Assembly (NCBI GenBank): GCA_022826045.1
Contig: JAJDVQ010000023.1
Location: 62,001-126,000 of the forward strand
Reading direction: 5' to 3'
DNA from: Acidimicrobiia bacterium
GTDB taxonomy: Bacteria > Actinomycetota > Acidimicrobiia > Acidimicrobiales > Poriferisodalaceae
Length of the DNA: 64,000 nt
Shown here piece after piece: positions 37,128 through 48,700 of this stretch; the first letter of the stretch is position 1; each line of letters starts with the position of its first letter. Made by a program: the position numbers and the translations under genes. The notes beneath the pieces were generated by a model. That model saw only the letters and a program-made list of their open reading frames with translations. It ran no database searches and was not told the DNA's origin.

Positions 37128-38453
37128 ATGACGACCAGTGAACGTGCTGCGACGCGCCATTCGAGGCGGCGAGCGTGGCGGACGGTGGCGGCACTTCTCG
37201 CTGTCTTCGCACTGATTGCCGCTGCATGCGGCAGCGATGACGGTGAGGACGATGGCGCGACTGCAACCGAACCCGCGCCCACAACCACCGAGGCAGCAGC
37301 CCCCGAGACCACGCAAGCGCCTGCCGATGCGGCGCCGAGCGGCGAGCCCATCAAGGTCATGACCGTGACCACCCTGAACGCGGCGGGTCCGACGTATCAC
37401 AACATCGCGAACACGGCGATGGCCTACGCCGACTACATCAACGCACGGGGCGGCATCGGCGGCCGGCCGCTCGAGGTCACCGTCTGCGACGAGATGTTCG
37501 ACCCTGCGGTGGCTGCGGCATGTGCCCGCGAAGCCGTCGAGGAGAACATGGTGTCGGTCGTCGGCTCGTTCACGTTCTTCGCGGAGAGCATCGTGCCGGT
37601 GATTGCCGAGTCCGACATCACCTGGTTCGGCCCGTGCTGCCCGATCACGCCGTCTGAGCTGACGAGCCCGCACTCGTTCCCCATCGGCAACCAGCCGATG
37701 TACGCGGTCGGCATCATCAAGCGAGCCATCGACGACGGATGCCTGGCGATCAACGCCGTGATCATCGACGGCGCCCAGATTTTCCTGCCGCCGATGGAGA
37801 ACGCGATAGCAGCCCTCGGCCAGAGCTTCGGCGACATCATCATCCTGCCGCCGACCGCGCAGGACTACTCGTCGGAGGTCGCCCAGGCGACGACCGGTGC
37901 CGACTGCGTGATCGGCATCGTCTCTGAGACGCCGTACATCACCTGGAATACCGCGTGGACCCAGTCGGGCACCGACGCTCGCCAGTACGGCCCGCAGGGC
38001 AACCTGAACGAGATCTCTGCCGCAGGAAACGAGGAGTCCACCGACGGCGACATCATCGGCGGCATGTACCCCGACATCTCGACTGCGCCGTGGGACGAGT
38101 ACCGGCTGGCCCTTGAAGAGGGCGGCTGGGACACCACCGAGCACGACTACAACAGCCTGGGCGGCATGGGTACGTGGGCGGCGTTCGCTGCCTTCACCCT
38201 GATCGCCGAGACCATCGACGGCGAGATCAATGCGACCTCGTTCTTCGAAGCTGCATCGGCCACCGACAACCTCGATCTCGGCGGCATGGTCCCGGTGCTC
38301 GACTTCACCCAGGAGTGGACCGATGGTCTCCCGGGATTCCAGCGCTTGTTCAACCGCAGCGTCGTGTTCAGCAAGCTCGAGAATGGCAAGGTCGTGCCGC
38401 TGACCACCGAGTTCGAAGACGTCGGCGACCTGGCCACCGGCAACGCCGGCTGA
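37128..38453 (+). CDS. ABC transporter substrate-binding lipoprotein, branched-chain amino-acid type
   Basis: LLAVFALIAAACGSDDGED lipobox; ADYINARGGIGGRPLEVTVCDEMFDPAVAAACAREAVEE. Confidence 0.92.
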   Translation: MTTSERAATRHSRRRAWRTVAALLAVFALIAAACGSDDGEDDGATATEPAPTTTEAAAPETTQAPADAAPSGEPIKVMTVTTLNAAGPTYHNIANTAMAYADYINARGGIGGRPLEVTVCDEMFDPAVAAACAREAVEENMVSVVGSFTFFAESIVPVIAESDITWFGPCCPITPSELTSPHSFPIGNQPMYAVGIIKRAIDDGCLAINAVIIDGAQIFLPPMENAIAALGQSFGDIIILPPTAQDYSSEVAQATTGADCVIGIVSETPYITWNTAWTQSGTDARQYGPQGNLNEISAAGNEESTDGDIIGGMYPDISTAPWDEYRLALEEGGWDTTEHDYNSLGGMGTWAAFAAFTLIAETIDGEINATSFFEAASATDNLDLGGMVPVLDFTQEWTDGLPGFQRLFNRSVVFSKLENGKVVPLTTEFEDVGDLATGNAG

Positions 38454-38468
38454 CCGTCAACTGAGACA

Positions 38469-38526
38469 CCACGCCCCTCGCTGGGGTGGTCCGGGTGAGC
38501 GATCGCCCGCCACCCCGGCGCCGGGG
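38469..38526. promoter_or_regulatory. GC-rich hairpins between substrate-binding protein and permease genes
   Basis: CCACGCCCC-TCGC-TGGGGTGG near 38469-38489 and perfect palindrome CCCCGGCGCCGGGG at 38513-38526. Confidence 0.45.
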
Positions 38527-38561
38527 CACGCCGGCCGAGCGCCGTTGCAACGGGAGCATCA

Positions 38562-41303
38562 TTGGACGAGGTCATCCGATTCGCTCTGCTGGGTTTCGGG
38601 GTCGGCGCCTTGTACGCGCTGGCCTCCCAAGGCTTGATCGTCGTCTACCGCGGCACCGGCGTACTGAACTTCTCCCTTGGCGCAACGGCAATCGCGGGCG
38701 TGTTCCTGCAGTGGGAACTGCAGAACCGGGCCGGCTGGCCGTTCCTGATCTCGGCGCTGACGGGCGTCGCGCTGTCAGCGCTGCTCGGCGCCCTGACGCA
38801 CTGGGTGATCATGCGGCCGCTGCGGCGCGCCAGCACGCTGATCCGCGTCATCGCGACTCTCGGTGTGCTCATCTTGATCCAGGCCGGCGTGGTCATCCGG
38901 TACGGCTCCAATGCCCGTCAGGTGGCCAGTTGGCTGCCCACCAACCGGGTGACGCTGTGGGGCGAGGTTGCGATCACCGTCGACCGGCTGATCCTGTTCG
39001 GAGTGGCATGCGTGTTCGCCGTGCTGCTGTGGTCGATGTATCGACGGAGCCACTTCGGCCTCGCCACCGAGGCGGTATCCGAGAGCGAGCGAGCCGCCTC
39101 GGCCATCGGCTTGTCGCCGAATGCGATTGCCATCAAGAACTGGGCGCTGGGCTCGGCCATCGCTGCCGTCGCGGGCATCTTGGTGGTGCCCATCATCACG
39201 TTGCAGGTCACAGCCATGACATCGCTGGTGCTCGCAGCCTTGGCAGCGGCGCTGGTCGGGGACTTCCGGTCATTCCCCATCGCCACCGCTGCCGGCCTGG
39301 CGTTGGGCATCGGTCAGACACTTGTGGGCCGCTACGTCGACCAGCAAGGGCTGGGGCAGTCGCTGCCCTTCCTGGTGATTGTGGCTGTGCTGGTGTTCAA
39401 GGGCCGGTCGCTGCCGCTGCGGGACTACTTCCTGCGCGAGCTGCCGATGATCGGCAACGGACGCATGTCGTGGGACTGGACGATCTTCGGCATCGGCACG
39501 GTGGCGTTCCTGATGCTCACCAAGCAGGCCAAGTGGATCGACGCGCTGACCGTCACCATGGGCGTTGCGATCGTGCTGCTGTCGATCGTGCTGCTGACTG
39601 GCTACGCAGGTCAGCTGTCGCTGGCGCAGTACACGATCGCGGGGTTCGGCGCGTACGTGTCAGGACGCCTCGTTGCGGTGTTCGACATCCCGTTCCTGTT
39701 GGCGCTGGTCGCCGGCGTGCTGGCCGCGGTGCCGCTGGGATTCATCTTCGCCTTGCCGGCTGCACGAACTCGCGGCATCAATCTGGCCATTGTCACGTTG
39801 GGACTCGGTACCACCATCGAGCTGATGCTGTTCCGCAACCGCCAATACACCGGCGGCGTGCAAGGCACTCAGGTGGGCAGCCCTGAGCTGTTCGGCCTCG
39901 ACATCGGCTCCATTCGCTACCCGGAGCGATACGGCCTCTTCGTGCTGGCGATGGCGCTGCTGGCGGTGTGGGTGGTGTCGAACGTGCGTCGTGGGCGCAG
40001 CGGGCGGCGGTTGCTCGCCATTCGGACCAACGAGCGGGCCGCTACGGCGCTCGGCATCGACGTGCCCAAGGCGAAGCTGTTCGCCTTCTCGCTGAGCTCG
40101 GCTATCGCGGCGCTGGGCGGGATAGTGCTGGCATTCCGGCTGACCTCGGTCAGCTACACGTCGTTCACCAACCTCACCTCGATCCTGTTTGTGGGCCTCG
40201 CAATCGTGGGCGGCGTCGGTCACCTGCTCGGTGCGTTCGTGGGCGCCACCATGGCGACCGCAGCCTTCAGCCAGGAAGTGCTCGAATCGACGTGGGATGG
40301 GGTGGGCCGCTGGACCCAGCTCATCAGCGGAATCGCCATCTTGCTCATGGTCCTCGGGTACAAGGACGGTGTCGCCGCCGAGTGGGTGAAGATCTTCCGG
40401 TTGGTGAAGCGAGCTCGCAAGTGGGGCCGCTCATACTTCATCGAGCTGGAAGACGTCTCCGATCCGAACGCCTCTGAGAGCGAACAGTCGAAGGTCCCGG
40501 CTCGCGTGCTGAGCATCGAGAACATGACCGTGCGCTACGGGGCCGTCGTCGCGGTCAACGATGTCAGCTTCAACCTCACTCCGGGCACCATCACGGGGCT
40601 GATCGGCCCGAACGGCGCCGGCAAGACGTCGCTGATTGACGCCGTGTGCGGCTTCGCACCGGCGGAGGGTCGAGTGGTGCTCGACGGCGAGGACATCTCG
40701 CGCATGGCGCCCTCCAAGCGTGCCCGCAACGGCATTGCTCGTTCGTTCCAGACGCTCGAGCTGTTCGAAGATGCGACGGTGTTCGAGAACATCAGCGTTG
40801 CCGCGGACCCTCAAGACATGCGGTCGTACCTGCGCGATCTGGTGGCACCGGCGAGTCCCCCGTTCCCGCCGGAGGTCGTGCGGGCGATCATCGAGTTCCA
40901 GCTCGACGGCGACTTGCACCGCGACGTGAAGGATCTCTCCTACGGAAAGCACCGGCTGCTGGCGATTGCCCGAGCGGTTGCGATGCACCCGAGCGTGCTG
41001 TTGCTCGATGAGCCGGCCGCTGGCCTGAGCACCGCCGAGAGCGAAGAGCTGGCCGAGGTGGTTCGCCGCCTGGCCCAGGACTGGGGCATGGCAGTGCTGG
41101 TGGTCGAGCACGACATGAACTTCGTCAACGAGGTGTGCGACGAGGTGGTGGTGCTGGACTTCGGCAACAAGATCGCCGTCGGGAGTCCCGAGGAAATCCG
41201 TCTTGACCCAGCTGTCGTGGCCGCATATCTGGGCACGGACGCCGACGAGCGCGACAGCGAAGCCGAGCCCCGTACGACGCAAGCTGTGGGAGGTGGCGCA
41301 TGA
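38562..41303 (+). CDS. LivH-LivM-LivG-type fusion: two permease domains plus ABC ATPase in one polypeptide
   Basis: ALLGFGVGALYALASQGLIVVYRGTGVLNFSLGA (LivH-like), LLTGYAGQLSLAQYTIAGFGAYVSG (LivM-like), GLIGPNGAGKTSLIDAVCGF (ATPase). Confidence 0.92.
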   Translation: MDEVIRFALLGFGVGALYALASQGLIVVYRGTGVLNFSLGATAIAGVFLQWELQNRAGWPFLISALTGVALSALLGALTHWVIMRPLRRASTLIRVIATLGVLILIQAGVVIRYGSNARQVASWLPTNRVTLWGEVAITVDRLILFGVACVFAVLLWSMYRRSHFGLATEAVSESERAASAIGLSPNAIAIKNWALGSAIAAVAGILVVPIITLQVTAMTSLVLAALAAALVGDFRSFPIATAAGLALGIGQTLVGRYVDQQGLGQSLPFLVIVAVLVFKGRSLPLRDYFLRELPMIGNGRMSWDWTIFGIGTVAFLMLTKQAKWIDALTVTMGVAIVLLSIVLLTGYAGQLSLAQYTIAGFGAYVSGRLVAVFDIPFLLALVAGVLAAVPLGFIFALPAARTRGINLAIVTLGLGTTIELMLFRNRQYTGGVQGTQVGSPELFGLDIGSIRYPERYGLFVLAMALLAVWVVSNVRRGRSGRRLLAIRTNERAATALGIDVPKAKLFAFSLSSAIAALGGIVLAFRLTSVSYTSFTNLTSILFVGLAIVGGVGHLLGAFVGATMATAAFSQEVLESTWDGVGRWTQLISGIAILLMVLGYKDGVAAEWVKIFRLVKRARKWGRSYFIELEDVSDPNASESEQSKVPARVLSIENMTVRYGAVVAVNDVSFNLTPGTITGLIGPNGAGKTSLIDAVCGFAPAEGRVVLDGEDISRMAPSKRARNGIARSFQTLELFEDATVFENISVAADPQDMRSYLRDLVAPASPPFPPEVVRAIIEFQLDGDLHRDVKDLSYGKHRLLAIARAVAMHPSVLLLDEPAAGLSTAESEELAEVVRRLAQDWGMAVLVVEHDMNFVNEVCDEVVVLDFGNKIAVGSPEEIRLDPAVVAAYLGTDADERDSEAEPRTTQAVGGGA

Positions 41304-42190
41304 GGCCGCTGCTGCAGACGCGAAGCCTCAAGTGCGGGTACCTCAACCGGGCAGTCGTCCAAGGAGTGAACCTGAAGGTCCACCAGGGCGAGGTGGTCTG
41401 CCTGCTCGGGCCGAATGGCGCCGGAAAGACCACCACGCTGCTGACCATCGCCGGCGAGCTGACGCCGGTCGACGGAATCGTGATGTTCGGCAACACGCCG
41501 ACATTCACGCCCATGTACCAGCGCATCCGGCGAGGGGGAATCGGGCTGGTGACCGAGGAGCGCCTGGTGTTCACCAAGCTGTCGGCTCGGGACAATCTGC
41601 GAGTGGGCGGCGGTTCGGTGGAGGCAGCGCTGGAACTGTTCCCCGAACTCGAGCCTCGGCTGGGGGTGCGCGGCGGCATGCTCTCGGGCGGCGAGCAGCA
41701 GATGCTTGCGCTGGCACGGGCGCTCAGCCGTCAACCGTCGATCCTGCTGGCCGACGAGCTGTCGCTCGGGCTGGCGCCGATCATCGTCGATCGGCTGCTG
41801 GGAGCGGTCCGCAAGGTGGCCGATACCACGGGCACCGGCGCCCTGATCGTCGAGCAGCATGCCCGCAAGGCGCTGGCGGTGTCTGATCGGATGTACCTGA
41901 TGGCCCGCGGCCAGATCCTGCTGGAACTGCCGGCTGCCGATGCCCTCAGCCGCCTCGACGAGATCGAGGAGACGTACCTGACCGGCACATCTGAGACCGA
42001 GGAAGACCACATCGAGCGCTTGCGGCGCAAGAACAAGAGGAAAGCCTGGAGGCGCCTGCGGGTGCGCGAGCGCGAGCTGACACGGCTGTCGGGCAAGCTC
42101 GCCTCGACCCGCACCGCCGCCGAGGACGACTTCTATTTCGAGCGCGAACGACAGCGACGACACGCGGCGATGGTCCGCCGAAAGAGGTAA
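41300..42190 (+). CDS. LivF-type ABC ATPase with a basic C-terminal extension
   Basis: LLGPNGAGKTTTLLTIAGEL, LSGGEQQMLALARALSRQPSILLADELSLGLAP; tail RRKNKRKAWRRLRVRERELTRLSGKLASTRTAAEDDFYFERERQRRHAAMVRRKR. Confidence 0.92.
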   Translation: MRPLLQTRSLKCGYLNRAVVQGVNLKVHQGEVVCLLGPNGAGKTTTLLTIAGELTPVDGIVMFGNTPTFTPMYQRIRRGGIGLVTEERLVFTKLSARDNLRVGGGSVEAALELFPELEPRLGVRGGMLSGGEQQMLALARALSRQPSILLADELSLGLAPIIVDRLLGAVRKVADTTGTGALIVEQHARKALAVSDRMYLMARGQILLELPAADALSRLDEIEETYLTGTSETEEDHIERLRRKNKRKAWRRLRVRERELTRLSGKLASTRTAAEDDFYFERERQRRHAAMVRRKR

Positions 42191-42195
42191 CCACC

Positions 42196-44106
42196 ATGGG
42201 GTATCGAACAGCTGAGCTGCCCGATGTCGATCTCGACGAGTTTGCGAAGATCCCGTTTTTCGAACGGATGAAGCTGCTGCAGTTGCACTGGGTCGAGCAC
42301 GGCTTCGGGACGCCCAAGCAGACCGGCACGTTCTACGCGTGGAAGATCTTCCTGTACGCGCTGTTCGGGCTGATCGTGGCCGGAGCGTTCACTGCCGGAC
42401 TCGAGTTCAACGACATCGGCGGCTGGTGGGACGAGCCGATCCTCTACCAGAAGCTGATGATCTGGACAATCCTGCTCGAGATCACGGGTCTGGCGGCCAC
42501 CTGCGGCCCGCTGGCCTTCCACTTCGACCCGCCCATCGGCGGAATCCTCTACTGGTGGCAGAACGACACCCTGCGTGTGCCGCCGTACCCCAACCATGTG
42601 CCGTTCACCAAGGGCAATCGCCGCACGCCGTGGGACACCGGGCTGTACAAGCTGATCCTGGCCAGCCTGATCCTGCTGCTGGTGCTGTCGCCGGAGCAGG
42701 TGGACGGGCTGCCCGACGGCCGCACCGGCATCCTGCCGCAGTGGGCGACGCTGATCTACTGCGGATTGATCTTGCTGATGGCCATGCGCGACAAGATCAT
42801 CTTCCTGTCGTCGCGGGCCGAGCAGTACGTGCCCACGCTGCTGTGCTTCTCACTGTTCAGCAACTTCGTCGACATGATCATCGCCGCCAAGGTCTTCATC
42901 GTCATCATCTGGATGGGCGCCGGCTTCTCGAAGCTGCAGCACGGGTTCTCTTCGACGGTGTCGATCATGGTGCAGAACACGCCGTGGGTGGTGTGGGACC
43001 GATTCCGCAAAGCGACCGTCAAGGACTATCCCCGCGACATCCGGCCGGCTCGAACGACGCACCTGCTGGCCCATATCGGCGGCACCACCTGCGAGCTCAT
43101 CATGCCGTTGGTGCTGCTGTTCTCTCCGTGGGGATGGGCGACGTGGATTGCCATCGTGTCCATCTGGATGCTGCACACCTTCATCATCTCGACGTTCCCG
43201 CTGGCGGTTCCGCTCGAGTGGAACGTGTTCTTCATCTTCTGCTCAGCGTTCCTGTTCTCGAACTTCCACGCCGGCAACGGCTACGCGGTGTGGGACATGG
43301 AGCCGGTGCTGCTGGTCGTGGTGCTGGTTGCGGCGCTGTCGCCCATCGTGCTCGGAGCCTTCCGCCCGCAGTACGTGAGCTTCTTGGTGGGCATGAAGCA
43401 GTACGCCGGCAACTGGGCGGCGGCGACGTTCTCGCTTCGCAACAAGGAGATTGAAGACCGGATCAACGACAAGATCGTGAAATCCGCCGACAACCAGATC
43501 GACCAGCTCGAGCCGCTGTTCGGCCCTGAGATCTCGGAGATCTTCATTCAGAAGGCGGTGGCGTTCCGCATGATGCACCCGATGGGCCGCATGCACATCT
43601 CGGGCCTGATGTGCCACGTCGACGATCTCGACAAGCGCATCCAGCGCGAGGGCGAGTTCTTGAGCAACGTTCTGACGGGGTGGAACTTCGGCGACGGGCA
43701 CTGCCTCGACGAGCGGCTGATCGCGGCGTGGCAGGAGCGGTGCCAGTACGAGCCCGGCGATGTGATTGCAGTGTTCACCGAGTCGCGGCCGGCATACACC
43801 AACCGCGTGCAGTACCGGGTGATCGACGCAGCATTGGGGACCGTCGAGAAAGGCTGGTATCGCCACGACGACGCCTACAACTCCCAGCCGTGGCTGCCTG
43901 ACGGTCCGATTCCGCACACGGTGACGTGGCGGAAGGAGGGCTACGAGCCCCAGGGCGTGCCGCATCCCGGCAATGCCCGCAAAGTGCCGTCGATCGATCA
44001 CAACGGGAACTGGCTGATCCCCCGCCAGACGGCCGACGGTGTCGTGATGCCCCAAGCTGACACCGGCGAGGCCGCCGAACAGTCGCAATCAGAAGCGGAC
44101 GCTTGA
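42196..44106 (+). CDS. DUF3556-family multi-pass membrane protein
   Basis: GFGTPKQTGTFYAWKIFLYALFGLIVAG...YWWQNDTLRVPPYPNHVPFTKGNRRTPWD. Confidence 0.85.
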   Translation: MGYRTAELPDVDLDEFAKIPFFERMKLLQLHWVEHGFGTPKQTGTFYAWKIFLYALFGLIVAGAFTAGLEFNDIGGWWDEPILYQKLMIWTILLEITGLAATCGPLAFHFDPPIGGILYWWQNDTLRVPPYPNHVPFTKGNRRTPWDTGLYKLILASLILLLVLSPEQVDGLPDGRTGILPQWATLIYCGLILLMAMRDKIIFLSSRAEQYVPTLLCFSLFSNFVDMIIAAKVFIVIIWMGAGFSKLQHGFSSTVSIMVQNTPWVVWDRFRKATVKDYPRDIRPARTTHLLAHIGGTTCELIMPLVLLFSPWGWATWIAIVSIWMLHTFIISTFPLAVPLEWNVFFIFCSAFLFSNFHAGNGYAVWDMEPVLLVVVLVAALSPIVLGAFRPQYVSFLVGMKQYAGNWAAATFSLRNKEIEDRINDKIVKSADNQIDQLEPLFGPEISEIFIQKAVAFRMMHPMGRMHISGLMCHVDDLDKRIQREGEFLSNVLTGWNFGDGHCLDERLIAAWQERCQYEPGDVIAVFTESRPAYTNRVQYRVIDAALGTVEKGWYRHDDAYNSQPWLPDGPIPHTVTWRKEGYEPQGVPHPGNARKVPSIDHNGNWLIPRQTADGVVMPQADTGEAAEQSQSEADA

Positions 44107-44148
44107 CTGGCGCGCGGGCATCGGGTGCGGTAGACGCCTGATGAGCCA

Positions 44149-45576
44149 GTGACCTCCGCCATTGTCGTCGGCAGCGGGCCGAACGGTCTCGCTGCTGCTG
44201 TTCACTTGGCCCGGGCCGGTGTCGAGGTGACGGTTCTCGAAGCCGCCGAGACCATCGGCGGGGGCACCCGCAGCACCGAGGCCATCGTGCCGGGCCTGGT
44301 GCATGACCAGTGTTCTGCCGTGCATCCGGTGGCTGCCGCGTCGCCGTTCCTGCGTTCGCTCGATCTCGAACGTCACGGCCTGCGCTGGCGCGCGCCGCTC
44401 GTCGATTGCGCGCATCCGCTGGATGACGGTTCGGCCAGCCTCCTGTACCGGTCTATCGACGACACCGCAGCGGGGCTCGGCCGCGACGGAGCGCGCTGGC
44501 GCTGGCTGTTCGGGGCACTGACTGCCGACCTCGACAGCTTGTTCGAAGACATCACTCAGCCGCTGGTGCGAGTTCCCCGTCACCCGGTGCTGACGGCCCG
44601 GTTCGGTGTGGCGGCGATGACTCCTGCCACCGTCATGGCCCGTCTGTGGCGTGACGAGCCCGCTCGGGCGTTGTGGGCGGGCGTCGCCGCGCATGCGTTC
44701 TGGCGCCTGGATCACCCCATGTCCAGTGCGGTCGGGCTCATGATCCTGGCCGCAGGACACGAGTACGGCTGGGTTGTCGCCGAGGGCGGTTCGCAGGCGA
44801 TCGCGAACGCGCTCGTGGCCGACTTGACCGCACACGGCGGCCGGACCGAGACCGGAGTTCGCGTCTGGTCCGCAGCCGAACTGCCGCCGACCGACCTGCT
44901 GCTGCTCGACGTGTCACCGTCGATCGCGGCCGACATCCTGGGCGACCGGTTGCCGCCCCGGGTCGCCCGTGCCTACCGCCGGTTCCATCACGGACCCGGC
45001 GCGTTCAAGGTCGACTTCGCCATCGAGGGCGACGTGCCGTGGCGGGCACCGGCCGCGGGCGACGCGGGCACGGTGCACCTCGGCGGGGATGCAGCCGAAG
45101 TGATCGCCAACGAACTCGCAGTGCACCGCGGCCAGATGCCAGAGCGACCTTTCGTCCTTGTCGGCCAGCAGTACCGCGCCGATCCAGTCCGCTCAGTCGG
45201 CAATGTTCACCCACTGTGGGCCTACGCCCATGTCCCGCACGGCTACACCGGCGACGCCACCGAGGCGATCATCGCCCAGATCGAACGCTTCGCTCCTGGA
45301 TTCTCCGAGCGGGTGGTGGGAACGGCGGTGCGCTCCACCACCGAGATGTCGGTCTACAACCCGAACTTCATCGGCGGCGACATCCTGAGCGGTGCGTCGT
45401 CGCCCCTCCAGCTGCTGTTCAGGCCCCGACTCGCCCAGGATCCCTACTTCACCGGTATTCCGGGCACCTACCTGTGCTCGGCGTCCACCCCGCCCGGAGC
45501 GGGAGCCCACGGCCTGTGCGGCCTGAACGCCGCGACCCGAGCGCTCGCAGCTCTGGGAACATCCCGGTCAGGGTGA
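44149..45576 (+). CDS. Phytoene dehydrogenase-like FAD-dependent oxidoreductase
   Basis: AIVVGSGPNGLAAAVHLARAGVEVTVLEAAETIGGGTRS; C-terminal STPPGAGAHGLCGLNAA. Confidence 0.93.
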   Translation: MTSAIVVGSGPNGLAAAVHLARAGVEVTVLEAAETIGGGTRSTEAIVPGLVHDQCSAVHPVAAASPFLRSLDLERHGLRWRAPLVDCAHPLDDGSASLLYRSIDDTAAGLGRDGARWRWLFGALTADLDSLFEDITQPLVRVPRHPVLTARFGVAAMTPATVMARLWRDEPARALWAGVAAHAFWRLDHPMSSAVGLMILAAGHEYGWVVAEGGSQAIANALVADLTAHGGRTETGVRVWSAAELPPTDLLLLDVSPSIAADILGDRLPPRVARAYRRFHHGPGAFKVDFAIEGDVPWRAPAAGDAGTVHLGGDAAEVIANELAVHRGQMPERPFVLVGQQYRADPVRSVGNVHPLWAYAHVPHGYTGDATEAIIAQIERFAPGFSERVVGTAVRSTTEMSVYNPNFIGGDILSGASSPLQLLFRPRLAQDPYFTGIPGTYLCSASTPPGAGAHGLCGLNAATRALAALGTSRSG

Positions 45577-45736
45577 AGCCATGAGACCACAAGCAAGGCG
45601 GCATCATTCGAGGCTGCTGGCGATCCCATTTGGAGCGTCCCGTTCGTCCTGATCCGAGGCGGCTCGCAGGTCGCTGCGAGCGGGCTCCACGCAGTTCATG
45701 CCCTGTGCAGCGATGGACGCGTAGCGTGGCTGCGAC

Positions 45737-48700
45737 ATGCTGGACTTCTACGAGCAGCCGATCCTCAACTCGCCCTACGAGGCTCCGACGCGCCATTGGA
45801 AGCTTGACGACAACCGGCAGCCGACCGGCGAGATTCGGGAGTGGCGGCGCGACGCTTCGTTCATCTCGCCGATTCCCGCGCCGCGTAAGCACGCCAAGAA
45901 GGGCGTCAAGGCCGACAAGTCGTCGCAGCAGGCCTTGGTATTCGACGAGCAGGCTGAGTCGCTGGCTGACGCAAGCCAGCAGTACGACCTGTCGGAACTG
46001 ATCAACACGATCCGCGTTGAGGTGGCCAAGTGGCGGGCAGAGCCCGACGAGCGGCGCTGGCACGTCACCGCGGAGACGGCACGCTTGCTCAAGCACTGGC
46101 GGCATTTCGAGTTCCTCGGCATCCGACCGTTCTTCTGCCAGGTCGAGGCGGTCGAAACCGTCATCTGGCTCACCGAGGTTGCCCCGAACACCGTCGTCGG
46201 CCGTCGCCTGCGCGATCGGATTGCAGCCGCGAGCGAGCAGGCCAACCCTGGCATCGCTCGCCTTGCGCTGAAGATGGCGACCGGCTCGGGCAAGACAACC
46301 GTGATGGCGATGCTCATTGCGTGGCAGACCATCAACGCCGTGCGGCACCCCCAGAGCCAGAGATTCACCCGCGGCTTCCTCGTGGTCACTCCCGGCATCC
46401 CGATCCGCGACCGGCTCCGTGTGCTGCAGCCCAACGATCCAGACAGCTACTACCGCAGCCGTGATCTCGTCCCGGCCGACATGGCCAGCGAACTCGGCAA
46501 GGCCAGGATCGTCATCACCAACTATCACGCGTTCATCCGGCGCGAGACGATGAGCCTCGCGAAGGGCAGCCGGGCGTTGCTGCAAGGCCACGGGCCCGAG
46601 ATCGACACGCGCGAGACCGAGGGCCAGATACTCCAGCGGGTGATGCCCGAGCTGATGGGCACCAAGGGCGTGATGGTGCTGAACGACGAGGCGCACCACT
46701 GCTACCGGGAGAAGCCGGATTCGGCCGACGAATCGGATGAAGCCGACCTGGCCGGCGACGCCCGCAGGGAAGCCGAGGACAACTCCGAGGCCGCCCGCGT
46801 CTGGATGACCGGCATCGAGGCCGTGCGGAACAGGCTCGGGCTGAAACGGGTGATCGACCTGTCGGCCACGCCGTTCTTCCTCAGCGGCTCGGGCTACGCC
46901 GAAGGCACCTTGTTCGGCTGGGTCGCCAGCGATTTCTCGCTGATGGATGCCATCGAGTGCGGCATCGTGAAGCTGCCGAGAGTGCCGGTGGCCGACAACA
47001 TCCCCGGCAACGAGATGCCCACTTACCGTGAGCTGTGGAAGCACATCGGCCCCAAGATGCCGAAGAAGGGCTTGAAGGCGGTCGGCCAACTCGATCCCGA
47101 TGCGGCACTGCCGGTTGAGCTGAAGTCTGCGCTCGATGCGCTCTACGGCCACTACGAGCAAGTGTTCGACCAGTGGGCAGCAAACGACGACATCGACGTG
47201 CCGCCGTGCTTCATCGTGGTCTGCAACAACACGGCCACGTCGAAGGTCGTCTACGACTACATCTGCGGCTACCGGCGCGACCTGCCCGACGGAACGGAGA
47301 CGTTCCACAACGGCAGGCTGGAGCTGTTCCGCAACTTCGGTGACAACGGCGAGGCACTGGCCCGCCCGCGCACGCTGCTGATCGACAGCCGCCAGCTGGA
47401 ATCGGGCGACGCCCTCGACTCGAACTTCCGTGCAGCGGCATCGGATGAGATCGAGCGGTTCCGGCGCGAGATCATCGAGCGCGGCGGCACCAGCCACGAG
47501 GCGCAGAACCTCAGCGATCAAGACCTGCTGCGCGAGGTGATGAACACCGTCGGCAAGCCGGGCCGCCTCGGCGGCGACACCAGGTGCGTGGTGTCGGTGG
47601 CGATGCTGACCGAGGGCTGGGATGCCAACACCGTCACGCACGTGCTGGGCGTCCGAGCTTTCGGCACGCAGCTGCTGTGCGAGCAGGTGGTGGGCCGTGC
47701 CCTGCGCCGACAGTCGTACGACCTCAATGAGCACGGGCTGTTCGAGACCGAGTACGCCGACGTGTTCGGTGTGCCGTTCGACTTCACGGCTGAGCCGGTG
47801 ATCGTGAAGCCCAAGCCGCCGAAACCGACAGTGCAGGTGCATGCCGTCAGTCCCGAGCGCGACGCCTGCGAGATCCGCTTCCCGCGGGTCGCCGGCTATC
47901 GAGTGGAGCTGCCCGACGACAAGCTGGAGGCGCACTTCACCGACGACTCGACGCTGCGGCTGACGCCCGACATGGTCGGGCCGACGCGCACACGCAACGA
48001 AGGCATAGTCGGCGAGGGCGTCGACTTCGGCCTCACCGACACGGGCAAGGCCCGCCGCTCCACCATCGTCTATCACCTCACGAACTATCTCCTGAGGACG
48101 AAATGGTGCGACCGGAACGGCCAGCCTCGACTGCACTTGTTCGTACAGCTGAAGTGCATCACCGAGCGCTGGCTCGACGAGCACTTGGTGTGCGAGGGCG
48201 GCACCACCCTGTCTCAGTTGGTCAATCTGCAACTTCTGGATCAGGCGTGTGAGCGCATCACCACAGCGATTGTCGAAGCTGAGCGGAGCGTGGGTGGGGC
48301 CGTAACGGCATCGCTCGACCCGTTCTCTCCCGTCGGCACAACGCGCGACGTCAACTTCACCACATCGAAGACGCGGCGCTGGCGCACCCGCGCCGACCGC
48401 AGCCACGTCAACTGGGCGATCGGCGACAGCGACTGGGAGCTGGAGTTCTGCCAAGTGGCCGAAGCCAATCCCGATGTGCTGGCCTACGTCAAGAACGTCG
48501 GCATGGGCTTCGAGGTGCCGTATCGCACCGGCGGCCAGAACCGCACCTACGTGCCCGACTTCATCCTGCGGGTAGGCGACGGCGATGGTGGAGGCGAACC
48601 GCTGCATCTCGTGGCGGAGGTCAAGGGCTTCCGCGGCGAGGACGCCAAGGACAAGGCCGCCACCATGCGCAACTACTGGGTGCCCGGCGTCAACCGTCTC

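Noticed and set aside
36885-38144. 419-aa minus-strand ORF
   Set aside because: Antisense to the ABC substrate-binding protein; no family motifs.
38486-39886. 466-aa plus-strand ORF
   Set aside because: Overlaps the Liv fusion gene in another frame; Arg/Gly/His-rich shadow.
40940-42163. 407-aa minus-strand ORF
   Set aside because: Antisense to two ABC ATPases.
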